NCBI GenBank assembly: GCA_002366725.1
Contig: DFBT01000095.1
Coordinates: 28,716 to 92,715, forward strand
DNA: 64,000 nucleotides
Reading direction: 5' to 3'
Source of the DNA: Caldifarciminota bacterium UBA3073
GTDB taxonomy: Bacteria; Hydrothermota; UBA3073
The position numbers were made by a program, and so were the translations under genes. Of the stretch, positions 45,532-53,849 are shown piece by piece (position 1 is the first letter of the stretch; the number at the start of each line of letters is the position of its first letter). The notes beneath the pieces are model-generated. The model searched no databases, had not been told where the DNA came from, and saw nothing but the letters and a program-made list of their open reading frames with translations.

Positions 45532-46470
45532 ATGATAAAGACAGTCAATGAGATTCTGTATATTACGGTTGTTACACTATTCATCGTGATTGGGTGTAAG
45601 TCCATTGGAACCAGAACAAATCAAGTGTTACAAAGGCAAATTGAAGCCTCTGTAGAGAATTTTCAAGGTGATGTTGGCATTTATGTTCGTCATCTTTCAA
45701 AAAATATCACAGCTGGCATTAATGAAGATGACCTCTTTCCTACAGCCAGTATGATAAAAGTACCCATCCTGATCAAAATATTTGATAAAATTGAAAAAGG
45801 TGAATTAACCATAGACAGCACGGTCATTTATTATAAGGATTCAATTAATTATCCCTGGAAAGGTGACGATGCCATTTCACGATTTAAAGATGGAGAAGAT
45901 ATTAGTATTGGCAAGCTTATGGCGCACATGATCACATTTAGCGATAACCATGCCGGCATCTGGCTCCAAGAATTGGCTGGGTCAGGGACTGAAATTAATG
46001 AATGGTTAAATCAGGAAGGTTTTCGATCCACGCGAGTTAACTCAAGGACTACGGGTAGAGAAGATGATTATGAGCAATATGGATGGGGACAAACGACACC
46101 AAGAGAAATGGCAGAATTATTGGTCATGATAAGAGAGGGTAGGGCAGTGTCAAGACGAGCCAGTGATGATATATACCGTCATCTAACCCGAATATACTGG
46201 GATGGAAATGCCCTTTCTCAAATTCCACCAACTATTCAGGTAGCATCTAAGCAAGGTGCGCTTGACCAATCAAGGTCCGAGGTGGTACTTGTTAATGCGC
46301 CCCACGGGGATTATGTATTTTGTATCATAACAAGAGATCAAAAAGATACGAGTTGGTCGATATCTAATGAAGGCTCTGTATTAATTAGAACTGTATCAAA
46401 TCTACTCTGGAATTATTTTGAACCGGACTTTGGATGGAAACAAGAAATTGGTGTAGAAGAATATTGGTGA
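45532..46470 (+). CDS. Class A beta-lactamase family lipoprotein
   Basis: 312 residues. A lipoprotein signal ends in VIGC. The serine-hydrolase motifs are in order: TASMIKVP (S-x-x-K), FSDNHAG (SDN), a Glu-rich stretch with TTPREMAELL as in class A enzymes, and SKQGAL in place of KTG. It may hydrolyse beta-lactams or act as a cell-wall peptidase-like enzyme in the periplasm. AAGGAGGAAGG precedes the ATG and a promoter lies upstream, so it is a single-gene unit between two surface-protein genes. Confidence 0.85.
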   Translation: MIKTVNEILYITVVTLFIVIGCKSIGTRTNQVLQRQIEASVENFQGDVGIYVRHLSKNITAGINEDDLFPTASMIKVPILIKIFDKIEKGELTIDSTVIYYKDSINYPWKGDDAISRFKDGEDISIGKLMAHMITFSDNHAGIWLQELAGSGTEINEWLNQEGFRSTRVNSRTTGREDDYEQYGWGQTTPREMAELLVMIREGRAVSRRASDDIYRHLTRIYWDGNALSQIPPTIQVASKQGALDQSRSEVVLVNAPHGDYVFCIITRDQKDTSWSISNEGSVLIRTVSNLLWNYFEPDFGWKQEIGVEEYW

Positions 46471-46518
46471 TGTTAAATCGCGTCCGTAACATAGAGTAAT
46501 ACATAGAGTAATATAAGT

Positions 46519-46733
46519 GGGGTCGCGTCTTGACACCTGTCTGCCGACAGGTAGATTAGACATTCTCCTCGACAATCTATTTTTTGCAGTAAAAAATCGG
46601 GTTGAATGGCCTTGTATGCAAGAATGTTCGAGAATGACATATTATGAAACTGTAGGGGAGACTTCTAATGCAAGTCTCCGAAGAAAGAACGAAAAAAGAG
46701 ACAAGAAATGTCCAATGTCAAGACCTGGCCCTA
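46519..46733. mobile_element. MITE-like element, copy 2
   Basis: 215 bp, same ends as copy 1. It has the first 20-bp cassette (46535-46554) but lacks the second: GAGACTTCT joins AATGCAAG directly at 46666/46667. The right end supplies the ATG and first codons of the next gene. Confidence 0.85.
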
Positions 46734-48511
46734 ATTTTCTCCTATTTGCAGGTCTCGTTGTTGCCTCACTTATCTTATTGCTGCTTCCGGTGACCGCATT
46801 TTCACAAGCTGCTCGTATTTTTATAGATGGTGACTTTTCAGATTGGCAAAATCTCATACCTATATATACAGATCCCATTGGTGATCAGGTTTCCGGTGAT
46901 ATTGACTTCGGTCAGCTCTGGATTGCAAATGATGAACGATTTCTTTTCCTGCGCATTGAGGTCGGAGCTGAGATTAATCTACAGAACGATAATGACCTTA
47001 TCCTCTTCCTCGACACCGATAATAACCCGACAACAGGTACACAGATTCATGGGATCGGTGCTGAACTTGAATGGAATTTTGGTGATAGAACTGGTATTTT
47101 CGTGTCTGGGGTTGATTCCTTTTCCATTTCCCACAGACATATAGATTTGGTAACGGCCCCGACTGTAACCTCCACGCAGTTCGAGATTGCAATTGATCGA
47201 TACGTCGAACCGGTATACCCGATACCTCTTTTTCCTGAAGATACTTTAAAGATTATGTTCGCCGACCTGACTGGCGGGGACCTGCTTCCAGATAGTGGAA
47301 TTAGCATAACCTACACATTTGACGACACATCACTTCCACCTCTACCATCGATTACATTGAGGAGATACGATACAGACCACCTACGCCTTCTAACCTACAA
47401 TGTTTCATTTTCCGGGCTTTTTGATCCCTCTCGCGTGCAGTGTTTCGATCGGATATTGAATGCCATTAAACCCGATATTATCGGTTTTCAGGAGATTTAT
47501 GGATACTCCGCTGAGGAGACAGCGAGTCTGATTGAGTCTATGCTCCCTTCAACCGGGCAACAGCAGTGGTATAGCTCCAGGGTAGACCCGGATATTATTA
47601 CCATTAGCAGATATCTAATTTGCAGCACTTATCCTATTGATGGGAATGGTGCTTTCCTCATTGACCTGCGGCCAATGTATGATACGGATTTACTTCTTAT
47701 CGTGGCACATCTGCCATGCTGCGAGAATAACACTGAGCGACAGCTCGAAATTGATGCTATTATGGCATTTATGCGTGACGCCAAGGCACCGGGCGGGATT
47801 CTTGACCTTGAACCGGGTACACCAATAATCATTATGGGAGATATGAATTTGGTCGGTTATAGACAGCAGCTTGAAACATTACTAACCGGCGAAATTGTAA
47901 ATGTGGATATATATGGGCAACCATTTACACCGGACTGGGATGGAACCGATTTAGCAGACCTCTCACCTCGCCAGACTGATCTGCCAATGACCTACACCTG
48001 GTATAGAGATAATAGTTCCTTTTGGCCCGGACGGCTCGACTTCATTATTTACACCGATAGTGTCATAATCCCGGGCAATCATTTCATTCTGTTTACGCCT
48101 GAGATGTCCGCAGATTCACTTGCTTCCTACGGTCTTCAACCGCAGGATGTGATTATGGCCTCCGACCACCTGCCTGTTGCTTCTGACTTCATATTACCAG
48201 TTTCCAATGACATTCAATTCACTTTTCTGCCAGTAACTTTCTCGTTGGAACAGAACTATCCAAACCCATTTACCCTTAATACCAATATAGAATTTGGACT
48301 TCCAAGGGAATCCTATGTTAACATCGTCATCTACAACCTGTCGGGTCAAAGGGTTATTACACTTGTAAGCGAACAAAAAAAGGCAGATTACTATGATATA
48401 ATGTGGGATGGCATGAATGATAAGGGGATGAAGATGTCTCCCGGAATCTACTTTTATCGCCTTGAAACCGAGGATTTCTGTAGCACGAAGAAGATGATAT
48501 TAATCAGATAG
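46715..48511 (+). CDS. Secreted endonuclease/exonuclease/phosphatase-family protein with sorting domain
   Basis: About 598 residues. N-terminal membrane/signal segment (LLFAGLVVASLILLLLPVTA), a DOMON/CBM9-like beta domain (FIDGDFSDWQNL..., residues ~30-200), an EEP hydrolase domain (LLTYNVSFSG, IIGFQEIYGY, IIIMGDMNLVG, ASDHLPV) and a C-terminal FlgD/type-IX-like domain (YPNPFTLNTNIEFGL, GIYFYRLET). It would cleave phosphodiesters or phosphomonoesters outside the cell. The best start, ATG 46715, lies in the right end of the MITE-like element (residues MSRPGPNF) and lacks a ribosome site. Confidence 0.85.
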   Translation: MSRPGPNFLLFAGLVVASLILLLLPVTAFSQAARIFIDGDFSDWQNLIPIYTDPIGDQVSGDIDFGQLWIANDERFLFLRIEVGAEINLQNDNDLILFLDTDNNPTTGTQIHGIGAELEWNFGDRTGIFVSGVDSFSISHRHIDLVTAPTVTSTQFEIAIDRYVEPVYPIPLFPEDTLKIMFADLTGGDLLPDSGISITYTFDDTSLPPLPSITLRRYDTDHLRLLTYNVSFSGLFDPSRVQCFDRILNAIKPDIIGFQEIYGYSAEETASLIESMLPSTGQQQWYSSRVDPDIITISRYLICSTYPIDGNGAFLIDLRPMYDTDLLLIVAHLPCCENNTERQLEIDAIMAFMRDAKAPGGILDLEPGTPIIIMGDMNLVGYRQQLETLLTGEIVNVDIYGQPFTPDWDGTDLADLSPRQTDLPMTYTWYRDNSSFWPGRLDFIIYTDSVIIPGNHFILFTPEMSADSLASYGLQPQDVIMASDHLPVASDFILPVSNDIQFTFLPVTFSLEQNYPNPFTLNTNIEFGLPRESYVNIVIYNLSGQRVITLVSEQKKADYYDIMWDGMNDKGMKMSPGIYFYRLETEDFCSTKKMILIR

Positions 48512-48542
48512 TATCATATAACCATATGGGGAATGAAATTAC

Positions 48543-48685
48543 GGGGTCAGGTCACAGACTCGTATGAGCTGAAAACTGAAATTTAGACTTGATAATTTGA
48601 GTTTGCTATAGGTTTACTGTGAAAATTGATATATAACAAGGAAAACTCGTATTGATTATCCCGGTGCTTTTTATCATATTATTAC
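48543..48685 (+). pseudogene. Remnant of a REP-associated (Y1) transposase
   Basis: GGGGTCAGGTC (48543) resembles the ends of the repeat elements. From 48633 the frame reads TRKTRIDYPGAFYHII, the standard first residues of REP-associated tyrosine transposases, with ATA where ATG is expected; similarity stops at about 48685. Only this N-terminal piece remains. Confidence 0.7.
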
Positions 48686-48849
48686 CACACGCTTTCTCAC
48701 CCTCACAGTCTCCTTCTGCACCTTCCCACAAATAAGGGGTTCCCGCTTCGCTTCAATAAATACAGTCGATGTTAACATGCGTCCATAACACCAGCATATA
48801 AAATCTATCAGCCACCCTCTTTTAATCTTTCCCTCGGTAAATTTTTTTC

Positions 48850-48878
48850 TTGACATCTGGCACAAATTTTGTTATAAT
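48850..48878 (+). promoter_or_regulatory. Perfect consensus promoter of MNT-HEPN pair 1
   Basis: TTGACA, 17-nt spacer, TATAAT (48873-48878), 75 bases before the nucleotidyltransferase gene. Confidence 0.88.
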
Positions 48879-48952
48879 AGGAGTAATATAGAAATGAATT
48901 TTTTAGTCCGATATTATTCTCTGACATAGGGTTAAATATAAAAGGATAGCTT

Positions 48953-49315
48953 ATGGGTAGGAAGAGAAACTTGCGAGAGGTCAATGATTTCTTGACTGAC
49001 AAAGAGAATTTAGCCCTGGAAGAGTTAGTAAGAAAAATAAAGGGACTCTTTGGAACGCGGGTTAGACGATTGGTTCTTTACGGTTCCAAGGTCAGGGGTG
49101 ACTTTGATGAAGAGTCAGATATAGATATTCTTGTAGTTCTCGATAAAATTTCTGATACCGAGAGAAAAGAGATCTGGAATTTTGCCGATGATATGATTCT
49201 TAAACATGGGATTCTGATTTCTCCAAGGGTAATTGATACCGAAGAGATGGCGACCAAGCGGAGATATGGAATTTTGTTTTATCGCGAGATTGAGAAAAAC
49301 GGGATGAGGTTATGA
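48953..49315 (+). CDS. Minimal nucleotidyltransferase (MNT), pair 1
   Basis: 120 residues with VLYGSKVRGDFDEESDIDILVV, the GS-x10-DxD signature of MNT antitoxins. In known MNT-HEPN modules this enzyme adds AMP units to a tyrosine of the HEPN toxin and blocks it. The stop overlaps the HEPN gene start. A consensus promoter precedes it. Confidence 0.9.
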   Translation: MGRKRNLREVNDFLTDKENLALEELVRKIKGLFGTRVRRLVLYGSKVRGDFDEESDIDILVVLDKISDTERKEIWNFADDMILKHGILISPRVIDTEEMATKRRYGILFYREIEKNGMRL

Positions 49316-49716
49316 GAAGTATGGGATTAAAAAAACAAGTCTGCCGGGAATTTGAGAAAGCTGAAGAAACTTTAAAAGCGGCAAAAGAGCTTCTAACAAA
49401 GGGTTTCTATGCTGATTCAGCATCCAGAGCCTATTATGCTGCCTTCCATGCAGTCAGAGCCTGTCTTTTTTCAAAGCAATTGGTTCCAAAAGGACACAAG
49501 GGAGTTTCTATACTTTTCGCCCAGCATTTCGTAAAGGAGGGTGTCTTTCCTCAAGATTTTAGCAGACTATTAACCCGTTTGAGAGAAAACAGAGAAGAAA
49601 GTGATTATGGGTATGCTTTTATGGCTTCACGAGAGGACACCGAGGAGAGGCTTTTGGATGCTGAAAAGATAATAGATGGGATAAAACAATGGCTTAAGAA
49701 AGAAAACTACTTATGA
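49312..49716 (+). CDS. HEPN-domain toxin, pair 1
   Basis: 134 residues, all helical, with the HEPN family core ADSASRAYYAAFHAVRACL and RENREESDYGYAF. It is the partner of the preceding MNT gene (overlap ATGA), forming a type VII-style toxin-antitoxin module; the RNase active site includes the R-x4-x-Y-like REESDY region. The second pair at 51562 is clearly related, so the module is duplicated. Confidence 0.9.
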   Translation: MRSMGLKKQVCREFEKAEETLKAAKELLTKGFYADSASRAYYAAFHAVRACLFSKQLVPKGHKGVSILFAQHFVKEGVFPQDFSRLLTRLRENREESDYGYAFMASREDTEERLLDAEKIIDGIKQWLKKENYL

Positions 49717-49805
49717 GTCTATTTTGGCTCACAACCATTACACATACGTTACAATCAAGATTCAATGGAAAATCCGGATCGTTGAAACCCCTGCTATATA
49801 ACGAT

Positions 49806-49864
49806 GCCCCTGTAGCTCAGTAGGATACCTGCCTGCCGGCAGGCAGGGAGCACCGGTTTCCTAA
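49806..49864 (+). pseudogene. 5' half of tRNA-Arg (CCT) with a 20-bp palindrome in its D-loop
   Basis: The first 39 bases of the intact tRNA-Arg at 50109 are present without change, up to the last base of the anticodon loop, except that CCTGCCTGCCGGCAGGCAGG (49828-49847) is inserted in the D-loop between GGATA and GAGC. The 3' half is missing; the GIY-YIG gene follows at once. Confidence 0.9.
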
Positions 49865-49871
49865 GGAAAAC

Positions 49872-50126
49872 ATGTCCTATTATTTGTATGCACTGGTTAA
49901 TAATAACGGAAGGATATATGTAGGAATCTCCTGTAACCCCAAAAAACGATTAAAGGAACATAATTCTGGTAAGACTAAATCAACTAAGGGCTATAGGCCC
50001 TGGAAGATATTCTTTGTTGAGAGATGTAATAACCGACAAGAAGCCAGAGAAAGGGAAAAGTACTGGAAATCGGGAATTGGAAAAGAGAAATTAAAAGAGA
50101 TTTTATGTGCCCCTGTAGCTCAGTAG
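49872..50126 (+). CDS. GIY-YIG nuclease-domain protein inserted at tRNA-Arg
   Basis: 84 residues of the small GIY-YIG family (UvrC-N-terminal-like, UPF0213 type): YLYALVNNNGRIYVGISCN with the Tyr motif, KKRLKEHNSG with the Arg helix and the late Glu in EAREREKYW. Its ribosome site AAGGA starts in the anticodon-loop remnant of the half tRNA, and its last five codons plus stop lie in the first 18 bases of the intact tRNA-Arg. This suggests a homing-type unit that uses the tRNA as target, although its cut site is unknown. Confidence 0.88.
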   Translation: MSYYLYALVNNNGRIYVGISCNPKKRLKEHNSGKTKSTKGYRPWKIFFVERCNNRQEAREREKYWKSGIGKEKLKEILCAPVAQ

Positions 50127-50182
50127 GATAGAGCACCGGTTTCCTAAACCGGGTGTCGCGCGTTCGAATCGCGCCAGGGGTA
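50109..50182 (+). tRNA. tRNA-Arg (CCT)
   Basis: Intact cloverleaf: GCCCCTG/CAGGGGT, GCTC/GAGC, CCGGT-TTCCTAA-ACCGG, GCGCG-TTCGAAT-CGCGC, discriminator A; CCA not encoded. The GIY-YIG gene stop (TAG) lies in its D-loop. Confidence 0.96.
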
Positions 50183-50282
50183 TATTATAAAATATCAAAA
50201 ATCAAATATAAGGTATCAAAAATTACAAACTGCAGAATGAGAAATTGACAATTGTCAATTCAAAATGTAGACGGTACTTTAC

Positions 50283-50356
50283 GGGCGCTTGGCGCAGTTG
50301 GTTAGCGCGTCTGACTTACATTCAGGAGGTCGGGGGTTCGAATCCCTCAGCGCCCA
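50283..50356 (+). tRNA. tRNA-Val (TAC)
   Basis: GGGCGCT/AGCGCCC acceptor, GCGC/GCGC D stem, TCTGA-CTTACAT-TCAGG anticodon arm, GGGGG-TTCGAAT-CCCTC T arm, discriminator A. Confidence 0.96.
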
Positions 50357-50725
50357 CATTTAAAAGTATAGGGAAGAAAGTATGGGAATGTGGCAATGGC
50401 GATTTGGCTACAGAAATTCAAATGTGGTAAATCGCCTTTTATCTAAAATATAAGGTGATAATAAAACATTTGACACTAAGAAGTTAAAAAAAAGTTAAAC
50501 AGTGACTTGCCTGCCTGACGGTAGGCAGGTAAGAGACCTATAAGAGACAAACTAATTTTTATATTTAAAGTCTCATTCCAGTCTCGTAAAAGTCCCTGTC
50601 AAGAAAAGAGAGAAAAAAAATTTTGTTGTCCTTCTTACACAGTTCCCTGTCGGTCGGCCTACAGGAATACGCAATAAGAATAAAAGTTAGTGTCAAACCT
50701 TTTATAGTTACCAAATATAAACACC
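50357..50725. other. Gene-free stretch upstream of coaX
   Basis: Contains a 20-bp palindrome variant at 50510-50529 and AGTCCCTGTC/CAGTTCCCTGTC repeat parts near 50590 and 50640. No gene recognised. Confidence 0.5.
50510..50529. repeat. 20-bp palindromic repeat
   Basis: CCTGCCTGACGGTAGGCAGG. Confidence 0.85.
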
Positions 50726-51457
50726 ATGCGGCGAATACTCACCTGTAGCATAGGAAATACAAATACCCAGATTGCGAACTGGGTTGACGAAAGAATTGAG
50801 AAGGTGATTCAATTTGACACACGGCGTCTATGTGAAGGGAAATTAAATTTAAAGAAACCCGATGCAGTCTTCACCGCCTCTACAGTACCGGATAGAGCAA
50901 AAGAATGGAGCAAAATTGTGAAGAGCATGTGGGGGCTCGAAATCTCCTTTATAAGTGCGAAGGTCGGCTTCGGTGTGGAGATCGAATATAATGGGCATCT
51001 CGGGCAGGATAGAATATCGAATCTCGCCGCGGGATATCTCAATAAGGGCGATAATTTTGTGGTTATAGATTTTGGAACCGCAACGACCGTGGATGTCGTC
51101 GTAGACACAAAGTATATGGGAGGGCTCATCTTTGCAGGTCTGGATTTGGGACTTAGAGCACTTCACAGATATACCTCCCTTTTACCGAGGGTTGAACTCA
51201 AAAAGGTGGACAAAACTCTCGGTAAAAGTACGAGTGAATGCATTCTATGCGGTGCATATTGGGGCGAGGGGGCGAGAATAGAGAGCATAGTGAAGAGGAT
51301 AGGTAGTGAATTTAAGCGGGCTCTTCCCGTGTTAACCACGGGCGGTATGGGTGAAGAGCTCTCGAAGGAACTGGGATACAGATACGATAGATGGCTCACC
51401 TTAAGGGGGATAAAATATATTGCGGACAGAACCGGGCAGACTTCAAATGATTTATAA
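50726..51457 (+). CDS. coaX: Type III pantothenate kinase
   Basis: 243 residues, family-typical. It phosphorylates pantothenate in the first step of coenzyme A synthesis, taking the product of PanC. GHLGQDRISNLAAGY (GxDR), VIDFGTATTVDVV and GGLIFAGLDLG are conserved. The first phosphate-binding motif, normally DxGNTNT, reads CSIGNTNT, so the conserved Asp is a Ser. The remaining architecture is intact, so a working but altered enzyme is most likely. Confidence 0.9.
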   Translation: MRRILTCSIGNTNTQIANWVDERIEKVIQFDTRRLCEGKLNLKKPDAVFTASTVPDRAKEWSKIVKSMWGLEISFISAKVGFGVEIEYNGHLGQDRISNLAAGYLNKGDNFVVIDFGTATTVDVVVDTKYMGGLIFAGLDLGLRALHRYTSLLPRVELKKVDKTLGKSTSECILCGAYWGEGARIESIVKRIGSEFKRALPVLTTGGMGEELSKELGYRYDRWLTLRGIKYIADRTGQTSNDL

Positions 51458-51492
51458 AGTGAGCAGCCAACCACCCTTTTCGGATTTTTTTC

Positions 51493-51521
51493 TTGACAAA
51501 AGGGGAGAAAGAGTGTATAAT
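51493..51521 (+). promoter_or_regulatory. Perfect consensus promoter of MNT-HEPN pair 2
   Basis: TTGACA, 17-nt spacer, TATAAT (51516-51521), 40 bases before ATG 51562. Confidence 0.88.
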
Positions 51522-51561
51522 ACAAACAATAAAGATAAAAAATGATAGAAGGAAAATTATT

Positions 51562-51891
51562 ATGAGAACTACCAGAAAAGAGAATAGAATAATAAAACTA
51601 TTGAGTAAAGAGATAAGTGAGTTTTTGGGTGATAACTTGGTCTCCATTACTCTGTTTGGCTCTAAAGCGAGAGGCAATTTTGATAAGGACTCGGATATAG
51701 ATATATTGATAGTTGTGCACAATAAAAATAGAAAAATAAGGGAAAAGTTATATGATATTCTATTCAATATCGATCCTTATTATGACTATAGGATATCCTT
51801 AAAATTACTTTCAACTTTTGAATATCAAAAAAATGTAGAGATGAATTCTCCATTCATCGAGAACCTGAATAGAGACGGAGTTCGTTTATGA
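51562..51891 (+). CDS. Minimal nucleotidyltransferase (MNT), pair 2
   Basis: 109 residues from ATG 51562; a longer TTG reading would begin inside the promoter. ITLFGSKARGNFDKDSDIDI carries the GS-x10-DxD motif. It overlaps the HEPN gene by ATGA. Same architecture as pair 1 but clearly diverged. Confidence 0.9.
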   Translation: MRTTRKENRIIKLLSKEISEFLGDNLVSITLFGSKARGNFDKDSDIDILIVVHNKNRKIREKLYDILFNIDPYYDYRISLKLLSTFEYQKNVEMNSPFIENLNRDGVRL

Positions 51892-52295
51892 GTGAACATA
51901 AAGAAAATCTAATCAAGTATCGGTTGGAGGATAGCAAAGAGAAATTGGAGTCAGCGAGAATATTGATTAGAAACAAGAAATATAAGGATTCTGTTTCCAG
52001 ATCGTATTATGCCATGTTTTCGGCTGCAAGAGCACTTCTTGCAACACAAGGATTAAATAGTATAAAACACTCTGGTATTATTTCTCTTTTTAACCATCAT
52101 TTTGTAAAAGAGAAGATAGTTGATTTATCCTGTGGCAAGGTATTGGCAAGCGCAAAAGATGCAAGAGAAGAAAGTGATTATGGAGACTTCATTATTGTAA
52201 CTTGCGAAGAAGCCGAATCTCAGATAAAAGATGCTCATTTTTTCATCGAGGAGATAGAAAAGGCATTGGGAAAAATCTGGGGAGAAACAGAATAA
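51888..52295 (+). CDS. HEPN-domain toxin, pair 2
   Basis: 135 residues: DSVSRSYYAMFSAARALLA, HHFVKEKIVDL and DAREESDYGDFI match the HEPN toxin of pair 1 at equivalent places. Helical throughout. Together with the MNT gene upstream it forms the second MNT-HEPN toxin-antitoxin module within 3.4 kb. Confidence 0.9.
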   Translation: MSEHKENLIKYRLEDSKEKLESARILIRNKKYKDSVSRSYYAMFSAARALLATQGLNSIKHSGIISLFNHHFVKEKIVDLSCGKVLASAKDAREESDYGDFIIVTCEEAESQIKDAHFFIEEIEKALGKIWGETE

Positions 52296-52455
52296 AGGAA
52301 AAAGTGGGTTAAGGTCAACTATTTAACTTTTTGTGATAAAATAGAAGTATTGTAAGAAAGCCAAGAATCGAATTTTCCGGTGCTCCCCGTCATATACCGC
52401 AAATAGTCGAGCCGGCCCCCATTTTTTCCAGTTTTTTTGCCCGAAGGGAGGATAT

Positions 52456-52875
52456 ATGCCAGCCCTCGCAGATATAGAGCCAGAAAAAGGGATGAGGGTA
52501 AAAGTGTTCAATCTTGACGACACTGAATACTACGGTCTTGGGTATATTACTGATGTATATAACGGATTTGAACCACCACATTGTTTGATAAAGGTGAACG
52601 ATGGAAAAGAATTTTTGGATACAGAGTGCGATTGGGTAGACAAGAAAAACGCAGATAAGATTGAGAGAATGGAAATGGGTCGGGTATGCTTTGGCAAGAA
52701 ACCGATGCGTTTAGATGACATACGGAAAAAGCGTGATAGAAAGCCAAAACAAGAAGCTATTGCAAAAGCCAACGAGGACGGGAACAATGTTACTTCAGGG
52801 GAAAAAGCGAAGGGTAAAGGAGAAAACAATGAAACCACATTGCAAGAAGCGACAAAAGAAACCACAGAAGATTAA
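52456..52875 (+). CDS. Unknown small beta-domain protein, family member 1
   Basis: 139 residues. The first ~85 form a beta-rich domain: EKGMRVKVFNLDDTEYYGLG, then HCLIKVNDGKEFL and DWVDKKNADKIE. The pattern suggests an SH3/Tudor-like barrel. The same pattern recurs at 58208 and, cut short, at 55710. The tail is charged and low-complexity. GGGAGG precedes the ATG. Function unknown. Confidence 0.75.
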   Translation: MPALADIEPEKGMRVKVFNLDDTEYYGLGYITDVYNGFEPPHCLIKVNDGKEFLDTECDWVDKKNADKIERMEMGRVCFGKKPMRLDDIRKKRDRKPKQEAIAKANEDGNNVTSGEKAKGKGENNETTLQEATKETTED

Positions 52876-53029
52876 TAAGCGAAAGTTGACATTTGGCAAG
52901 AAATCTTTGGTATTTGATAAAAAATGCTGTTTAATAAGGGCTCACAATTGCGAAGAGTTCTTTGGTTTTGGGTGCTTATGGATGGAAGAAAAGGAACTGT
53001 ATGTTAGAATAATAGCCACTTATCTCTAA
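52829..53029 (+). CDS. Small basic hypothetical protein
   Basis: 66 residues from ATG 52829, with AAAGGAG in place, overlapping the end of the preceding gene. Basic N-terminus (KPHCKKRQKKPQKINKRK) followed by a likely folded part (CCLIRAHNCEEFFGFGCLW) with four cysteines. No family recognised; a metal-binding fold is possible but unproven. Confidence 0.5.
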   Translation: MKPHCKKRQKKPQKINKRKLTFGKKSLVFDKKCCLIRAHNCEEFFGFGCLWMEEKELYVRIIATYL

Positions 53030-53056
53030 TTACATAATCATCAAATGGGGAGTACT

Positions 53057-53803
53057 ATGGTGGAACAAATCTTTACAGAAGGTGATTTTGCTAACCTAAT
53101 GACAGGTACATATTGGAGGCATAAATTGGCAGAATTCCTGAAAAGAGCATTAGGTTCGTCTTTCAGCGCAAAATCTGTTCCCGAGATGAGGCAAATCGTC
53201 GTTTATCACACCAATCGCGGGCACATCCCGAACAAAGCAGTTCATCTGATTGTATCCTTCGGGTATCGGAATTACTTTGCAAAGGAGACTTGGGACTTTG
53301 CAAGGCGAGAAGAGATAGTATTCGGATTGTGGTTGGAGAAAGGTTTCTTAGCAAACAGTGCTAATAAAACTGATTTGGATAAGTATCCTGACGAATACAT
53401 GAGGAAACCTCACGAATGGGATTGGACTCGCTTCATTGATGCGATAAAAGAATCCTCCCGTCTACCTGAGTTTCTAATTTATCCCTTACAACAACCAAAC
53501 ACTATCCTGGGAATTGGGAATCAGGATAAATGGAGTGAGATAATCCTGAAAGATGATCAATTAATTGATTTAACGAGTGACTTCGAGGCAAGGCAAATTA
53601 CTTGGAGAAAGCTACTGGATCTTATCAACAGTTGGAACAAAAGAGGGAGAGAATGGTGTAATATAATTCTCTTTAAAAAGATTCGTGGCAAAGAGAATAT
53701 TCTTAGCAAAGATTATAAAGTAATTTCCCAGATTGTTTATACATTTCGGAGTCTTATACCTATATATAATACCTGTGTACCGCCAGAATACAAGCTTCCA
53801 TAG
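53057..53803 (+). CDS. Hypothetical protein
   Basis: 248 residues from ATG 53057 (GGGGAG at the right distance). Mixed alpha/beta with no signal peptide; segments such as VYHTNRGHIPNKAVHLIVSFGYRN and EWCNIILFKKIRGKE are protein-like, but no family is recognised. It follows the two small genes in the same direction and is followed by MITE-like copy 3. Confidence 0.65.
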   Translation: MVEQIFTEGDFANLMTGTYWRHKLAEFLKRALGSSFSAKSVPEMRQIVVYHTNRGHIPNKAVHLIVSFGYRNYFAKETWDFARREEIVFGLWLEKGFLANSANKTDLDKYPDEYMRKPHEWDWTRFIDAIKESSRLPEFLIYPLQQPNTILGIGNQDKWSEIILKDDQLIDLTSDFEARQITWRKLLDLINSWNKRGREWCNIILFKKIRGKENILSKDYKVISQIVYTFRSLIPIYNTCVPPEYKLP

Positions 53804-53849
53804 AATAGAGCCCAACTTCTGGCGGATGGCATCGCTAATTTTTACGCGC

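Noticed and set aside
46517..46714. N-terminal extension of the EEP-family protein through the MITE-like element
   Set aside because: The extra 66 codons are repeat-derived and lie before a clear signal segment; the other element copies do not keep this frame in a gene.
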